From: Agromyces aurantiacus
GTDB taxonomy: Bacteria > Actinomycetota > Actinomycetes > Actinomycetales > Microbacteriaceae
Reading direction: 5' to 3'
Length of the DNA: 64,000 nt
NCBI RefSeq assembly: GCF_016907355.1
Contig: NZ_JAFBBW010000001.1
Coordinates: 496,001 to 560,000 of the forward strand
Shown here: one piece after another, positions 44,573 to 52,446 of the stretch
Layout of the letters: each line of letters begins with the position of its first letter
How positions within the stretch are numbered: the first letter of the stretch is position 1
The notes under the pieces: generated by a model
What the model saw: only the letters and a program-made list of their open reading frames with translations
The model's database searches: none
What the model was told of the DNA's origin: nothing
Position numbers and translations under genes: made by a program

Positions 44573-45874
44573 ATGACCGATGCGAACCGCGGCGTGGCGC
44601 GCGCCGTGCAGTCCGAGATCTACCGCGCGGGCCTCTCCGGCACCCGCCCGGCCGTCCCGGTCGATCCGGCAGCCCTCGAGGCGGCGGCGCGGAAGGCGCT
44701 GCCGGCCGAGGCCTTCGCCTACCTCGCGGGCGGCGCCGGATCCGAGGCGACCATGGCCGCGAACCGGGCCGCGTTCGCGCGCTGGGGCATCTGGCCGCGC
44801 GTGCTGCGCGACGTCGCCGAGCGCGACCTCTCCATCGAGCTCCTCGGCCGGCGGCGGCCGACGCCCTTCGTGCTGTCGCCGATCGGCGTGATCGAGCTCG
44901 CGCACCGCGACGCCGACGTGGCGGTCGGCCGCGCCGCCGCGGCGCTCGGCGTGCCCTACGTGCTCTCGAACCAGGCCTCGCGGCCCATGGAGGAGGTCGC
45001 CGAGGCGATGGGCGACGGCGTCCGCTGGTTCCAGCTGTACTGGAGCGCGTCCGACGAGCTGAACGCGTCGCTCGTGCGCCGTGCCGAGGCATCCGGGTGC
45101 GAGGCCATCGTGGTGACGCTCGACACCCACCTGCTCGGATGGCGCGTGCGCGACCTCGACCTCGGGTTCCTGCCGTTCACGCGCGGGCAGGGCATCGCGC
45201 AGTACACCGCCGATCCCGCGTTCGCCGACCTCGTGCGGCGGCGCCTCACCCGAGGCGGGGGCGGCGGCGCCCGGCCGAGGGTCACTCCCGCGCTGCTCAG
45301 GTCGGCGCTCGCGATCGCGCGCTCGGGCGCGCGGACCCCGCTCGTCGAGGGCGGCGTGCGGGCGGCACTGCGCTCGCCGGTGCCGCGGGCCGCGATCGAG
45401 ACGTTCCTCGACGTGTTCGCGAACCCCGCGCTCGAGTGGGCCGACCTGGCACGCCTGCGCGAGTGGACGAGCCTGCCGATCCTGCTCAAGGGCGTTCTGC
45501 ACCCGGCTGACGCGTCCCGCGCGCTCGACCACGGCGTCGACGGCGTCGTGGTCTCCAACCACGGCGGGCGGCAGGTCGACGGCGCGGTCGCCTCGCTCGA
45601 CGCGCTGCCGGGGGTCGTGGAACGCCTCGGCGGGCGGGTGCCGATCATCCTCGACAGCGGCGTGCGGGGCGGCGCCGACGCCGTCAAAGCGCTCGCGCTC
45701 GGCGCGACGGCCGTCGGGATCGGGCGGCCCTACGCCTACGGGCTCGCGGTCGCGGGCGAGGCGGGCGTGCGCGAGGTCGTGCGCAACCACCTCGCCGAGC
45801 TCGACCTCACGCTCGCGCTCGCGGGCCACCGTTCGATCGCGGAGCTCGGGCCGGAGACGCTGCGCGCCTCCTGA
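44573..45874 (+). CDS. FMN-dependent 2-hydroxy acid oxidase (lactate 2-monooxygenase-like)
   Basis: 433 residues in a TIM-barrel fold. FMN and substrate motifs: YLAGGAGSEATMAANR, YVLSNQASRPMEEVAEAM, WFQLYWSASDE, the catalytic His and Arg in VVSNHGGRQVDGAVASLDAL, and the phosphate-binding DSGVRGGADAVKALALGATA. The extended mid-loop with LGWRVRDLDLGFLPF is typical of lactate 2-monooxygenase types, which convert L-lactate to acetate and CO2, rather than plain L-lactate dehydrogenase. The gene has a short leader: TACGCT near 44535 and GAAGGGG before the ATG. Confidence 0.88.
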   Translation: MTDANRGVARAVQSEIYRAGLSGTRPAVPVDPAALEAAARKALPAEAFAYLAGGAGSEATMAANRAAFARWGIWPRVLRDVAERDLSIELLGRRRPTPFVLSPIGVIELAHRDADVAVGRAAAALGVPYVLSNQASRPMEEVAEAMGDGVRWFQLYWSASDELNASLVRRAEASGCEAIVVTLDTHLLGWRVRDLDLGFLPFTRGQGIAQYTADPAFADLVRRRLTRGGGGGARPRVTPALLRSALAIARSGARTPLVEGGVRAALRSPVPRAAIETFLDVFANPALEWADLARLREWTSLPILLKGVLHPADASRALDHGVDGVVVSNHGGRQVDGAVASLDALPGVVERLGGRVPIILDSGVRGGADAVKALALGATAVGIGRPYAYGLAVAGEAGVREVVRNHLAELDLTLALAGHRSIAELGPETLRAS

Positions 45875-45995
45875 GCCGGGGTCGCCGGGCGGGCCGGCTC
45901 GCGATCCCGCGCGCCGCCTGGGCCCCGTGTCGCCGGGGCGGTCCCGCGACCCTGCGCGCCTCCTGAGCCAGGGTCGCCGGAGCAGTCCCGCCCGC
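45860..45995. repeat. Degenerate ~46-bp tandem repeat spanning a stop codon
   Basis: CTGCGCGCCTCCTGAGCC, which holds the last codons and stop of the 2-hydroxy acid oxidase, recurs 92 bases later (from 45952) with GGGTCGCCGG following both. A weaker copy lies halfway, giving a period near 46. Confidence 0.65.
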
Positions 45996-46007
45996 GCGAG
46001 CGACCGA

Positions 46008-46059
46008 GAGTATGCCAAACGCACCGCCGCGCTCGCCGAACGGTGCGTTTGGCATACTC
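46008..46059. repeat. Perfect 19-bp inverted repeat
   Basis: GAGTATGCCAAACGCACCG (46008-46026) is repeated as its exact reverse complement at 46041-46059, loop 14 bases. It lies between convergent genes and could terminate both, but lacks a U-tract and has lower GC (~58%) than its surroundings. Confidence 0.85.
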
Positions 46060-46060
46060 G

Positions 46061-46109
46061 CGGCGGGCGGCGGGCGGCGGGCGGCGGGCGGCGGGCGGCG
46101 GGCGGCGGG
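46061..46109. repeat. Heptanucleotide tandem repeat (CGGCGGG)x7
   Basis: Seven perfect, uninterrupted copies of CGGCGGG, directly beside the 19-bp inverted repeat and 18 bases from the nudix stop codon. G-runs of three could form a G-quadruplex. Confidence 0.95.
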
Positions 46110-46126
46110 GGCGAGGCGGCGGGCGG

Positions 46127-46534
46127 TCAGTCGATGAGGCCGGATGCCGCGAGCCGGCGCAGCACCTCGACGCCCGCCGGGGGGCAGCGGTGCGCGTCGG
46201 CGGTGCCGACCCAGTGCACCGCGCCGACCTCGCCCGAGGGCGCCGGCGCGGCATCCGTCTCGGCCAGGAACACGTGCATCCGCACGTGCTGCCCCTCGGC
46301 CTGGCCGTGCGCGAGCTCGCGCACCGTGAACGCCTCGGCGAGGCGGGCCGGGTCGAGCCGGATGCCGACCTCCTCGAGCGCCTCGCGAGCCGCCGCCTGG
46401 GCCGGCGTCTCGCCCGGGTCGATCTTGCCGCCGGGCATGTAGTGCACCTCGCGGCCCCGCGCCGTGACCATCAGCACGCGGCGGTCGCGGACGAGCGCGA
46501 TGGCGGCGACGTGCAGATCGGGCGGGCGCGGCAT
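46127..46534 (-). CDS. NUDIX hydrolase
   Basis: 135 residues. A complete Nudix box is visible: GKIDPGETPAQAAAREALEE followed by VGI, matching G-x5-E-x7-REUxEExGU. The fold hydrolyses nucleoside diphosphates linked to another moiety, for example oxidised nucleotides or ADP-ribose; the substrate is not predictable. Leaderless start at the ATG six bases after TAGGCT. Confidence 0.92.
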   Translation of the reverse strand: MPRPPDLHVAAIALVRDRRVLMVTARGREVHYMPGGKIDPGETPAQAAAREALEEVGIRLDPARLAEAFTVRELAHGQAEGQHVRMHVFLAETDAAPAPSGEVGAVHWVGTADAHRCPPAGVEVLRRLAASGLID

Positions 46535-46540
46535 CCGACC

Positions 46541-46546
46541 AGCCTA
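46541..46546 (-). promoter_or_regulatory. -10 box, leaderless promoter of nudix gene
   Basis: TAGGCT on the minus strand with a six-base spacer to the ATG at 46534. Confidence 0.55.
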
Positions 46547-46562
46547 CGGAGTCGCCCTGGCC

Positions 46563-47357
46563 CTACGGATGCTGCTCGCTCGTGAAGACGTCGTTCAGCG
46601 TGACCGTCGTGAGCCCGCGCTCCTCGAGGATCGCCTCGAGCCGATCGAACACGCGCGTGACGGGCTCGTGGTTGAGGTGCCCGATCACGATGCGCCCCGC
46701 ACCGAACCACTCGGTCGCGAGGTCGACGATCTGCTGGTCGGCCAGCTCGCCCGAATCGCCGAGCGAGCCGTACCAGAGCGTCGGCACCGTATAGCCGATG
46801 GCCGCCGCGGCGGCGTCGACCCGCGCGTCGTGCACGCCGTAGGGCGGGCGGAAGTAGGGGCGCGCGTCGACGCCGTAGACCTCGGCGAGGTAGTCGTGGT
46901 TGCGCTGCAGCTCGGCCTGGATCGACGCGTCGTCGAGCGTCGAGAGATCCGGATGCGACCACGTGTGGTTCGCGAGCTGGATCTGGCCGCTCGCCACCAG
47001 CGGCCGGATCGCGTCGGCCTGCTCGTCCCACGAGGCGTACGTGCCGTTGACGAAGTAGGTGAGGCGGATGCCCGTGCGCGCCGCGAACGCGGTGTAGGCG
47101 CCCACGACCGCCGAGCTCGTGCCGTCGTCGACCGTCCATGCCATGACGTTGCCGGCCTCGGGCGGGAGGGCCGTGAGCTCGCCGGCCGGCACGGCGACGC
47201 GGTCGATCGCCGGGGCCGGCGGCGCGGCGGGCTGCGGGGCGCCCTGACTGCCGCCTGCGGCATCCGCGGCGCTTCGGTCGGCGGCGTACTTGCCGAACAC
47301 CACGACGGCGCCCAGGCCGGCCGCAGCCAGCAGTGCGCGCCGCGTGACGTCGCCCAT
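46563..47357 (-). CDS. Tat-exported polysaccharide deacetylase
   Basis: 264 residues. The N-terminus is a twin-arginine-like signal ([17 protein letters not shown]). After a Pro/Ala-rich linker comes a NodB-homology domain: [11 protein letters not shown] (motif 1, the usual FDDG changed to VDDG), [10 protein letters not shown] (motif 2, metal histidines), [12 protein letters not shown] (motif 3) and [10 protein letters not shown] (motif 5). It should remove N-acetyl groups from peptidoglycan, chitin or another surface glycan outside the membrane. GGAGGGGAGG precedes the ATG. Confidence 0.9.
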   Translation of the reverse strand: MGDVTRRALLAAAGLGAVVVFGKYAADRSAADAAGGSQGAPQPAAPPAPAIDRVAVPAGELTALPPEAGNVMAWTVDDGTSSAVVGAYTAFAARTGIRLTYFVNGTYASWDEQADAIRPLVASGQIQLANHTWSHPDLSTLDDASIQAELQRNHDYLAEVYGVDARPYFRPPYGVHDARVDAAAAAIGYTVPTLWYGSLGDSGELADQQIVDLATEWFGAGRIVIGHLNHEPVTRVFDRLEAILEERGLTTVTLNDVFTSEQHP

Positions 47358-47487
47358 GCCCCTCCCCTCCGGCGGCGGCCGCGAGCCGACGCCCTCCGCG
47401 GCTGTTGTACACCCGACGCGGCCCCGCGCATGGTCGCGACGCCCGTGCGGCGCGAAGCCCGCGGCATCCGGGCCCGCGCGCATTTCG

Positions 47488-47493
47488 TAGGAT
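47488..47493 (+). promoter_or_regulatory. Likely -10 box of glyS
   Basis: TAGGAT about 58 bases upstream of the GTG start; implies a ~50-base leader. Confidence 0.4.
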
Positions 47494-47551
47494 GGACGGG
47501 ACTCCGGGCGATTCGCCCCGACCCCCTCCGCTTTGGACCATTGGAGCCACC

Positions 47552-48937
47552 GTGGCCGCACCCAGCCGTCTCGACGCCGTCATCACCCTCGCCCAGCACC
47601 GGGGCTTCGTCTTCCAGGCGGGTGAGATCTACGGCGGATCCCGGTCGGCATGGGACTACGGCCCCCTCGGCGTCGAGCTCAAGGAGAACATCAAGCGCCA
47701 GTGGTGGCGCTCGATGGTGCAGGGCCGCGACGACGTCGTCGGCCTCGACTCGAGCGTGATCCTGCCGACGCCCGTGTGGGAGGCGTCGGGCCACGTCGCC
47801 GTGTTCACCGACCCGCTCATCGAGTGCCTGCACTGCCACAAGCGCTTCCGCGAGGACCACCTCATCGAGGCCTACGAGGAGAAGAAGGGCCGCGAGCCCG
47901 AGAACGGCCTGCTCGACATCGTCTGCCCCAACTGCGGCACGCGCGGGCAGTGGACCGAGCCGCGCGCCTTCTCGGGCCTGCTGAAGACCTTCCTCGGCGT
48001 CGTCGACGACGAGTCGGGCCTGCACTACCTGCGCCCCGAGACGGCGCAGGGCATCTTCGTGAACTTCGCGAACGTGCTGCAGGCCGCGCGCATGAAGCCG
48101 CCGTTCGGCATCGGCCAGATCGGCAAGTCGTTCCGCAACGAGATCACGCCCGGCAACTTCATCTTCCGCACGCGCGAGTTCGAGCAGATGGAGATGGAGT
48201 TCTTCGTCGAGCCCGGCACCGATGAGGAGTGGCACCAGTACTGGATCGACACGCGGTTCCAGTGGTACGTCGACCTCGGCATCGACCCCGAGAACCTGCG
48301 CCTGTTCGAGCACCCGAAGGACAAGCTCAGCCACTACTCCAAGCGCACGGTCGACGTCGAGTACCGCTTCGGCTTCACCGGCGGCGAGTGGGGCGAACTC
48401 GAGGGCGTCGCCAACCGCACCGACTTCGACCTGTCGACGCACGCGAAGCACTCCGGCAAGGACCTCTCGTTCTTCGACCAGTCGAAGAACGAACGGTGGA
48501 CGCCGTACGTGATCGAGCCCGCGGCCGGCCTCACGCGCTCGCTCATGGCCTTCCTCGTCGACGCGTACCACGTCGAGGAGGTGCCGAACGCGAAGGGCGG
48601 CACCGACACTCGCACGGTGCTGAAGCTCGACCCGCGCCTCGCGCCCGTCAAGGCCGCGGTGCTGCCGCTCTCGCGCAACGAGCGGCTGTCGCCGCTCGCT
48701 CGCGAGGTCGCCGCGAACCTCCGCAAGCTCTGGAACGTCGAGTTCGACGACGCCGGCGCGATCGGCCGCCGCTACCGCCGCCAGGACGAGATCGGCACGC
48801 CGTTCTGCGTCACCGTCGACTTCGACTCGCTCGACGACCAGGCCGTGACCGTGCGCGACCGCGACACCATGCAGCAGGAGCGCGTGCCGCTCGCCGAGCT
48901 GCAGTCGTACTTGGGCGCGCGCCTCGTCGGCGCCTGA
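47552..48937 (+). CDS. glyS: Glycyl-tRNA synthetase (single-chain, dimeric type)
   Basis: 461 residues, matching the alpha2 bacterial/archaeal type. Class II motifs: [20 protein letters not shown], the motif 2 loop [28 protein letters not shown] and motif 3 near [15 protein letters not shown] zinc-binding insertion has ECLHCHKRF and VCPNCGTRG. The last ~100 residues are the anticodon-binding domain ([11 protein letters not shown]). It charges tRNA-Gly. The GTG follows GGAG by five bases. Confidence 0.96.
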   Translation: MAAPSRLDAVITLAQHRGFVFQAGEIYGGSRSAWDYGPLGVELKENIKRQWWRSMVQGRDDVVGLDSSVILPTPVWEASGHVAVFTDPLIECLHCHKRFREDHLIEAYEEKKGREPENGLLDIVCPNCGTRGQWTEPRAFSGLLKTFLGVVDDESGLHYLRPETAQGIFVNFANVLQAARMKPPFGIGQIGKSFRNEITPGNFIFRTREFEQMEMEFFVEPGTDEEWHQYWIDTRFQWYVDLGIDPENLRLFEHPKDKLSHYSKRTVDVEYRFGFTGGEWGELEGVANRTDFDLSTHAKHSGKDLSFFDQSKNERWTPYVIEPAAGLTRSLMAFLVDAYHVEEVPNAKGGTDTRTVLKLDPRLAPVKAAVLPLSRNERLSPLAREVAANLRKLWNVEFDDAGAIGRRYRRQDEIGTPFCVTVDFDSLDDQAVTVRDRDTMQQERVPLAELQSYLGARLVGA

Positions 48938-48985
48938 CGCCTCGCGGCGGCTCGCCGCTCGCGCTGCACCCGATCGCCCGCTCGC

Positions 48986-49029
48986 GAGTCCCGGTTTAGT
49001 GCGGGTGCACCCGCACGAACCCGGGATTC
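48986..49029. repeat. 44-bp imperfect palindrome, copy 1
   Basis: Centre GTGCGGGTGCACCCGCAC (48999-49016) is a perfect 18-bp palindrome, flanked by GAGTCCCGG and CCGGGATTC. A near-identical second copy lies 113 bases on. Between convergent glyS and GNAT genes. Confidence 0.8.
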
Positions 49030-49098
49030 GGGTGAGGGGTCGGGTTCGTCACGGGTGATCCTGCTCGCGTCGCGCCCGTCGCCCGAGAGCCTGCTCGC

Positions 49099-49142
49099 GA
49101 GTCCCGGGTTGTTGCGGGTGGATCCGCACGAACCCGGGATTC
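49099..49142. repeat. 44-bp imperfect palindrome, copy 2
   Basis: Starts GAGTCCCGGGTT, ends AACCCGGGATTC, with a centre GCGGGTGGATCCGC; a direct duplicate of copy 1 with a few changes that mostly keep the pairing. The rest of the 274-base gap shows no gene. Confidence 0.8.
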
Positions 49143-49211
49143 GGGCGAGGGCCGCGGAACTCGAGGCGGCGCGGGTCGGGTGAGGCGCGGGCCGGCCGCG
49201 AGCGTCACCCG

Positions 49212-49883
49212 TCAGCCGACGCGAAGCCGCCGCCACTCGCGTCGGAGCATCCCGTAGATCGCGGTGTCCTCCCACCCCTCCTCACCGTGCTCCTCCTCGA
49301 GCAGGGTCGCTTCGCGTCGCATGCCGAGGCGTTCGCAGAGCCGGGCGGATGCCGCGTTCCGCGCGTCGAGGTGCGCGTACACGCGATGCGCGGCGAAGCG
49401 CCCGAACGCGAGGTCGAGGAGCGCCGCGGCGCCCTCGGCGGCGAGGCCGCGCCCCTGGAACCCGGGGTGCACGACCCAGCCCACCTCGAGCTGCGCGTTC
49501 TGCAGGCTGCCGACGCGGACCATGAGGTCGCCGACGACCCGGTCGGGCCGGGCGCGGCCGCTCGCGACCTCCTGCAGCGACGGCTCGCCCGCGAGCACCA
49601 TGGCGAGGAACACCGCGTCGCCATCCGCCTGCAGCCGGCGCATCCCGGCACGCAGCTCGGTGTGCCCTCGTGCCTCCGTGCGGTTGCGCTCCGGCCACGG
49701 GATGAAGCGGAGCACCTCGGGTAGGCGCTGGTACTCCCACACGTCGTCGGCGTCGGATGCCGCGAGCGGACGCAGCACCATCCGCTCGGTGCGGATCGGG
49801 CGGTGCTCGAGCACGGCCATGTCGAACGGGAGGCGCAGCGCGGGAGGGCCGCCGTCGGCGGCCTCGTCGGGGAGGGCGTGCAT
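49212..49883 (-). CDS. GNAT-family N-acetyltransferase
   Basis: 223 residues. It resembles RimJ/RimL-type acetyltransferases: the opening IRTERMVLRPLAASDADDVW, then QLEVGWVVHPGFQGRGLAAE, with the acetyl-CoA pyrophosphate loop Q/R-G-x-G/A, and the closing NAASARLCERLGMRREATL. The acceptor (ribosomal protein, antibiotic or small molecule) is unknown. The ATG lies eight bases from TACGCT and lacks a ribosome site. Confidence 0.88.
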   Translation of the reverse strand: MHALPDEAADGGPPALRLPFDMAVLEHRPIRTERMVLRPLAASDADDVWEYQRLPEVLRFIPWPERNRTEARGHTELRAGMRRLQADGDAVFLAMVLAGEPSLQEVASGRARPDRVVGDLMVRVGSLQNAQLEVGWVVHPGFQGRGLAAEGAAALLDLAFGRFAAHRVYAHLDARNAASARLCERLGMRREATLLEEEHGEEGWEDTAIYGMLRREWRRLRVG

Positions 49884-49891
49884 GCTCACGC

Positions 49892-49897
49892 AGCGTA
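49892..49897 (-). promoter_or_regulatory. -10 box, leaderless promoter of GNAT gene
   Basis: TACGCT on the minus strand, eight bases before the ATG at 49883 (a GTG two codons upstream is also possible). Confidence 0.45.
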
Positions 49898-49941
49898 GCG
49901 GGTGCGGAGGCAGTGCCGGGCGGCCCGCGGTGAGGCGGGCG

Positions 49942-51429
49942 TCAGATCGCGGTGCGGTCGGCGCGACCCTCGGCGTCGGTGCGGTCGTCGCCCCTCGTCG
50001 TGCCCGCGCGGTCGCCACGGTCGTCGGTGCCGTGGCCCCGGTCGCCGGGGCGCGCCTCGCCGCCCGCCGTCGCCGTCGCGCCCGCCATCGCGCCCGCCGC
50101 CTCGGCGTCGGCGCGGATGCCGAAGATCGCCTCGAGGCCGTCGAGCCAGGCCTGCTGCTCACCGGCGCGCGCGTACTCGCGCGAGCGCACCATGGGCGTG
50201 TGCAGCAGCACGCCGGCCATGTGCCGGAGCGCCTTCTCGGTGCGGCCGTCGTCGTCGCCTCGGGCCCTGGCGCGCGCGATCTCGGCGTCGAGCACGTCGA
50301 ACACGTGCGTCCGGAGGGCGACGACGGCCGGCGCGAGGTCGAGCTCCTCGCCGACGCGGCCGAAGTTGCGGGCGGCGCGCTCGACCAGTTCGCGCGCGGC
50401 GTCGGTCGCACCGAACTCCTCGAGCGGCGCGTGGATCTTGATGGTCTCCAGGTCGAGCAGCTCGACGCCCGCGAGGTCGGCGACGTCGGGGTCGACGTTG
50501 CGCGGCAGGCCGAGGTCGATGACGAGCTGTCGCGGTGCATCGGCCGCGGCATCCGTCCCGTCGGCGGGGCGATCGCGGCCCGGGCGGAGGGCGACGGGCG
50601 CCGGCCGGTCGGCGGCGGCGAGCTCGGCGCGGCCGAGTTCGAGCAGCCCGCGGTCGACGACGTGGTGCTCGACCACGGTGCAGGTCACGATGAGGTCGGC
50701 GCCGGCGGCCGCCATGGCGTACTCGTTCGACGCCACGGCCTCGATGTCGTGGTTCGCAGCGAAGCGAGCGCCGCGCCCCGTCGGGGAGTAGACGGCGACG
50801 TCGGTGACGCCGCGGTCGCGTAGCGCCGCGAGCGACGCGCCGGCGTAGCGGCCGGTGCCGACGAGCAGCACGCGCACGGCCGACCAGTCGGTCACGCGGC
50901 TCTCGGCGAGCTCGAGCGCGAGGCGCACGAGCGAGCGGCCCTCGCTGCCGATGCCGGTGCGGTTCTTGACCTTGCGCGAGGTCTGCGAGGCCCGCTGGAA
51001 GAGCCGCTCGAGTTCGGGCGTGGTCGTTCCCTCGGCGCGGGCGCGCTCGAGCGAGCGGCGCACCTGGCCGGCGATCTCGCCCTCGCCGACGACGACGGAC
51101 TCGAGGCCGGAGGCCACGGCGAAGAGGTGGCCGGCGACGGCGTTGCCGTGCACGAAGTCGAAGGTCGCCCGGAGTTCGTCGGACTCGAGCGAGGCGACGT
51201 CGCCGACCGCGCGGATGGCGTCGCGCACGGCCTCGACGGGCGAGTCGCCCTCGGCGGTGTCGAGGTCGAGGTACGCCTCGAAGCGGTTGCAGGTGGCCAC
51301 GACCACGGCGCCCTGGACGGCCTCGTGGCCGTCGAGGATGCGGGGGGCGGCGTGCTCAGCCGACGCCGAGAGACGTTCGAGCATGTCGAAGCCGGCGTTC
51401 TTGTGGCTCGCGGTCAGGCAGATGAGCAC
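49942..51429 (-). CDS. hemA: Glutamyl-tRNA reductase
   Basis: 495 residues. First step of the C5 heme pathway: NADPH reduction of glutamyl-tRNA to glutamate-1-semialdehyde. The N-terminal catalytic domain has LTASHKNAGFDMLERLS and the active cysteine in VVVATCNRFEAYL; GLESVVVGEGEIAGQVRRSL follows; the NADPH domain has VLLVGTGRYAGASLAAL; the C-terminal helical domain dimerises. The last ~50 residues are a low-complexity Gly/Asp/Arg/Thr tail that other HemA proteins lack. Leaderless GTG start six bases after TAGAAT. It is the only heme gene here on the minus strand. Confidence 0.94.
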   Translation of the reverse strand: MLICLTASHKNAGFDMLERLSASAEHAAPRILDGHEAVQGAVVVATCNRFEAYLDLDTAEGDSPVEAVRDAIRAVGDVASLESDELRATFDFVHGNAVAGHLFAVASGLESVVVGEGEIAGQVRRSLERARAEGTTTPELERLFQRASQTSRKVKNRTGIGSEGRSLVRLALELAESRVTDWSAVRVLLVGTGRYAGASLAALRDRGVTDVAVYSPTGRGARFAANHDIEAVASNEYAMAAAGADLIVTCTVVEHHVVDRGLLELGRAELAAADRPAPVALRPGRDRPADGTDAAADAPRQLVIDLGLPRNVDPDVADLAGVELLDLETIKIHAPLEEFGATDAARELVERAARNFGRVGEELDLAPAVVALRTHVFDVLDAEIARARARGDDDGRTEKALRHMAGVLLHTPMVRSREYARAGEQQAWLDGLEAIFGIRADAEAAGAMAGATATAGGEARPGDRGHGTDDRGDRAGTTRGDDRTDAEGRADRTAI

Positions 51430-51435
51430 CAGACG

Positions 51436-51441
51436 ATTCTA
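51436..51441 (-). promoter_or_regulatory. -10 box, leaderless promoter of hemA
   Basis: TAGAAT on the minus strand, a near-consensus box, followed by six bases and GTG. Confidence 0.6.
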
Positions 51442-51490
51442 CCCGTGGTCGAAAGCGACTCCGACCGGGCCCGACCCCGCCGGGGGAGGG

Positions 51491-52204
51491 TCAGGCGGCG
51501 GCGCCCGACCGGATGACGGGGATCGCGCCGGTGAGCGGCGGGAGCTCGAGCCCCTCGGCCGCGAGCGCCGCGCGGTGCCGCGCCTTCCAGGCACGCACGG
51601 TCGCGAAGAACGGCGCCTCGGTGAGGGCGTATCGACCCATCCGCGGGTCGCTCAGCATGACGGGCAGCTCGATGCTCGCCCCGCCGCGCCGTATGCGCAC
51701 GACCGCGACGGGGACGCTCGCGTCGCCGACCACGGTGCTGTCGGAGCGGATGTTGCGCACCTCGCGCCACGGGAAGGACGCGACGCGCTTGGGTCGGCTG
51801 CCGCCGCCCCAGAACGAGATCCCCGCGTCGTCGGCCACGATCGAGAAGCGCGCGGGTAGCGCGACGCCCCGGCCGCCGGGGCGGCTCAGCTCGTCGAGCC
51901 GGGCGATGAGGTCGCGGTTGCGGATGCCGCAGCTCACGGCCCCCGCGTGCACCGAGCCGAGGGCGCGGCGACGGGCCGACGCGCGTGCGGCGGCCGCGCC
52001 GCGGCGCAGGCTCGCGAGGAGCAGCGCGACGGCCGTGGCGGCCGCGACGGCCGCGGCCACGGGCCCGGCGGACACGTCGGGGAGCGCGCGCACGAGCTGC
52101 TCGACGGAGGACTGGGCGAGCACGAGGCCCGCGACGAGCAGGGCGGCCGCGACGGCGACCAGCGTGATGAGGGTGATTCGGTACCGGGAGGCGATGCTGG
52201 GCAC
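51491..52204 (-). CDS. PH-like membrane protein, unknown function
   Basis: 237 residues. Two N-terminal transmembrane helices (about 8-30 and 45-68) precede a soluble beta-rich domain (FSIVADDAGISFWGGGSRPK then FPWREVRNIRSD) that resembles bacterial PH domains, with the conserved W in a PWREV strand. The target is unknown. GGAGAAG is seven bases before the GTG. It sits between hemA and hemE on the minus strand; a role in heme synthesis is not evident. Confidence 0.65.
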   Translation of the reverse strand: MPSIASRYRITLITLVAVAAALLVAGLVLAQSSVEQLVRALPDVSAGPVAAAVAAATAVALLLASLRRGAAAARASARRRALGSVHAGAVSCGIRNRDLIARLDELSRPGGRGVALPARFSIVADDAGISFWGGGSRPKRVASFPWREVRNIRSDSTVVGDASVPVAVVRIRRGGASIELPVMLSDPRMGRYALTEAPFFATVRAWKARHRAALAAEGLELPPLTGAIPVIRSGAAA

Positions 52205-52303
52205 GATGGGCTTCTCCGTGGGTGGCGGAGGCGCGCCGGGCTGGGCTCGCGACGGCGCGTCGCCGTGCGTCGGGAGCGCACGACGCGTCCGACCATAGCG
52301 GCG

Positions 52304-52317
52304 TGGGAGCGCTCCCG
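52304..52317. promoter_or_regulatory. CelR-like LacI-family operator sequence
   Basis: TGGGAGCGCTCCCG differs at one base from TGGGAGCGCTCCCA, the operator known for CelR-type sugar regulators. The central 12 bases are a perfect palindrome. It lies in the 242-base divergent gap between the PH-like gene and hemE, 100 bases before the former and 130 before the latter. Confidence 0.55.
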
Positions 52318-52446
52318 CCAGACCCCAGTTCTCCGGTTGGCCAACGGGCTCGCGGCACGCGGGCCGTCGGGCGAGCCGCCGCCCCGCGCGCGTCCGGCCC
52401 CGCCGCCCCAGCCCCCGCCCAGCCCCGATGCGGGAGGATGAGACGC

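Noticed and set aside
46061..46109. Heptamer repeat as part of the nudix coding region
   Set aside because: The nudix frame stops at 46127 before the repeat; no frame through the repeat continues a protein domain.
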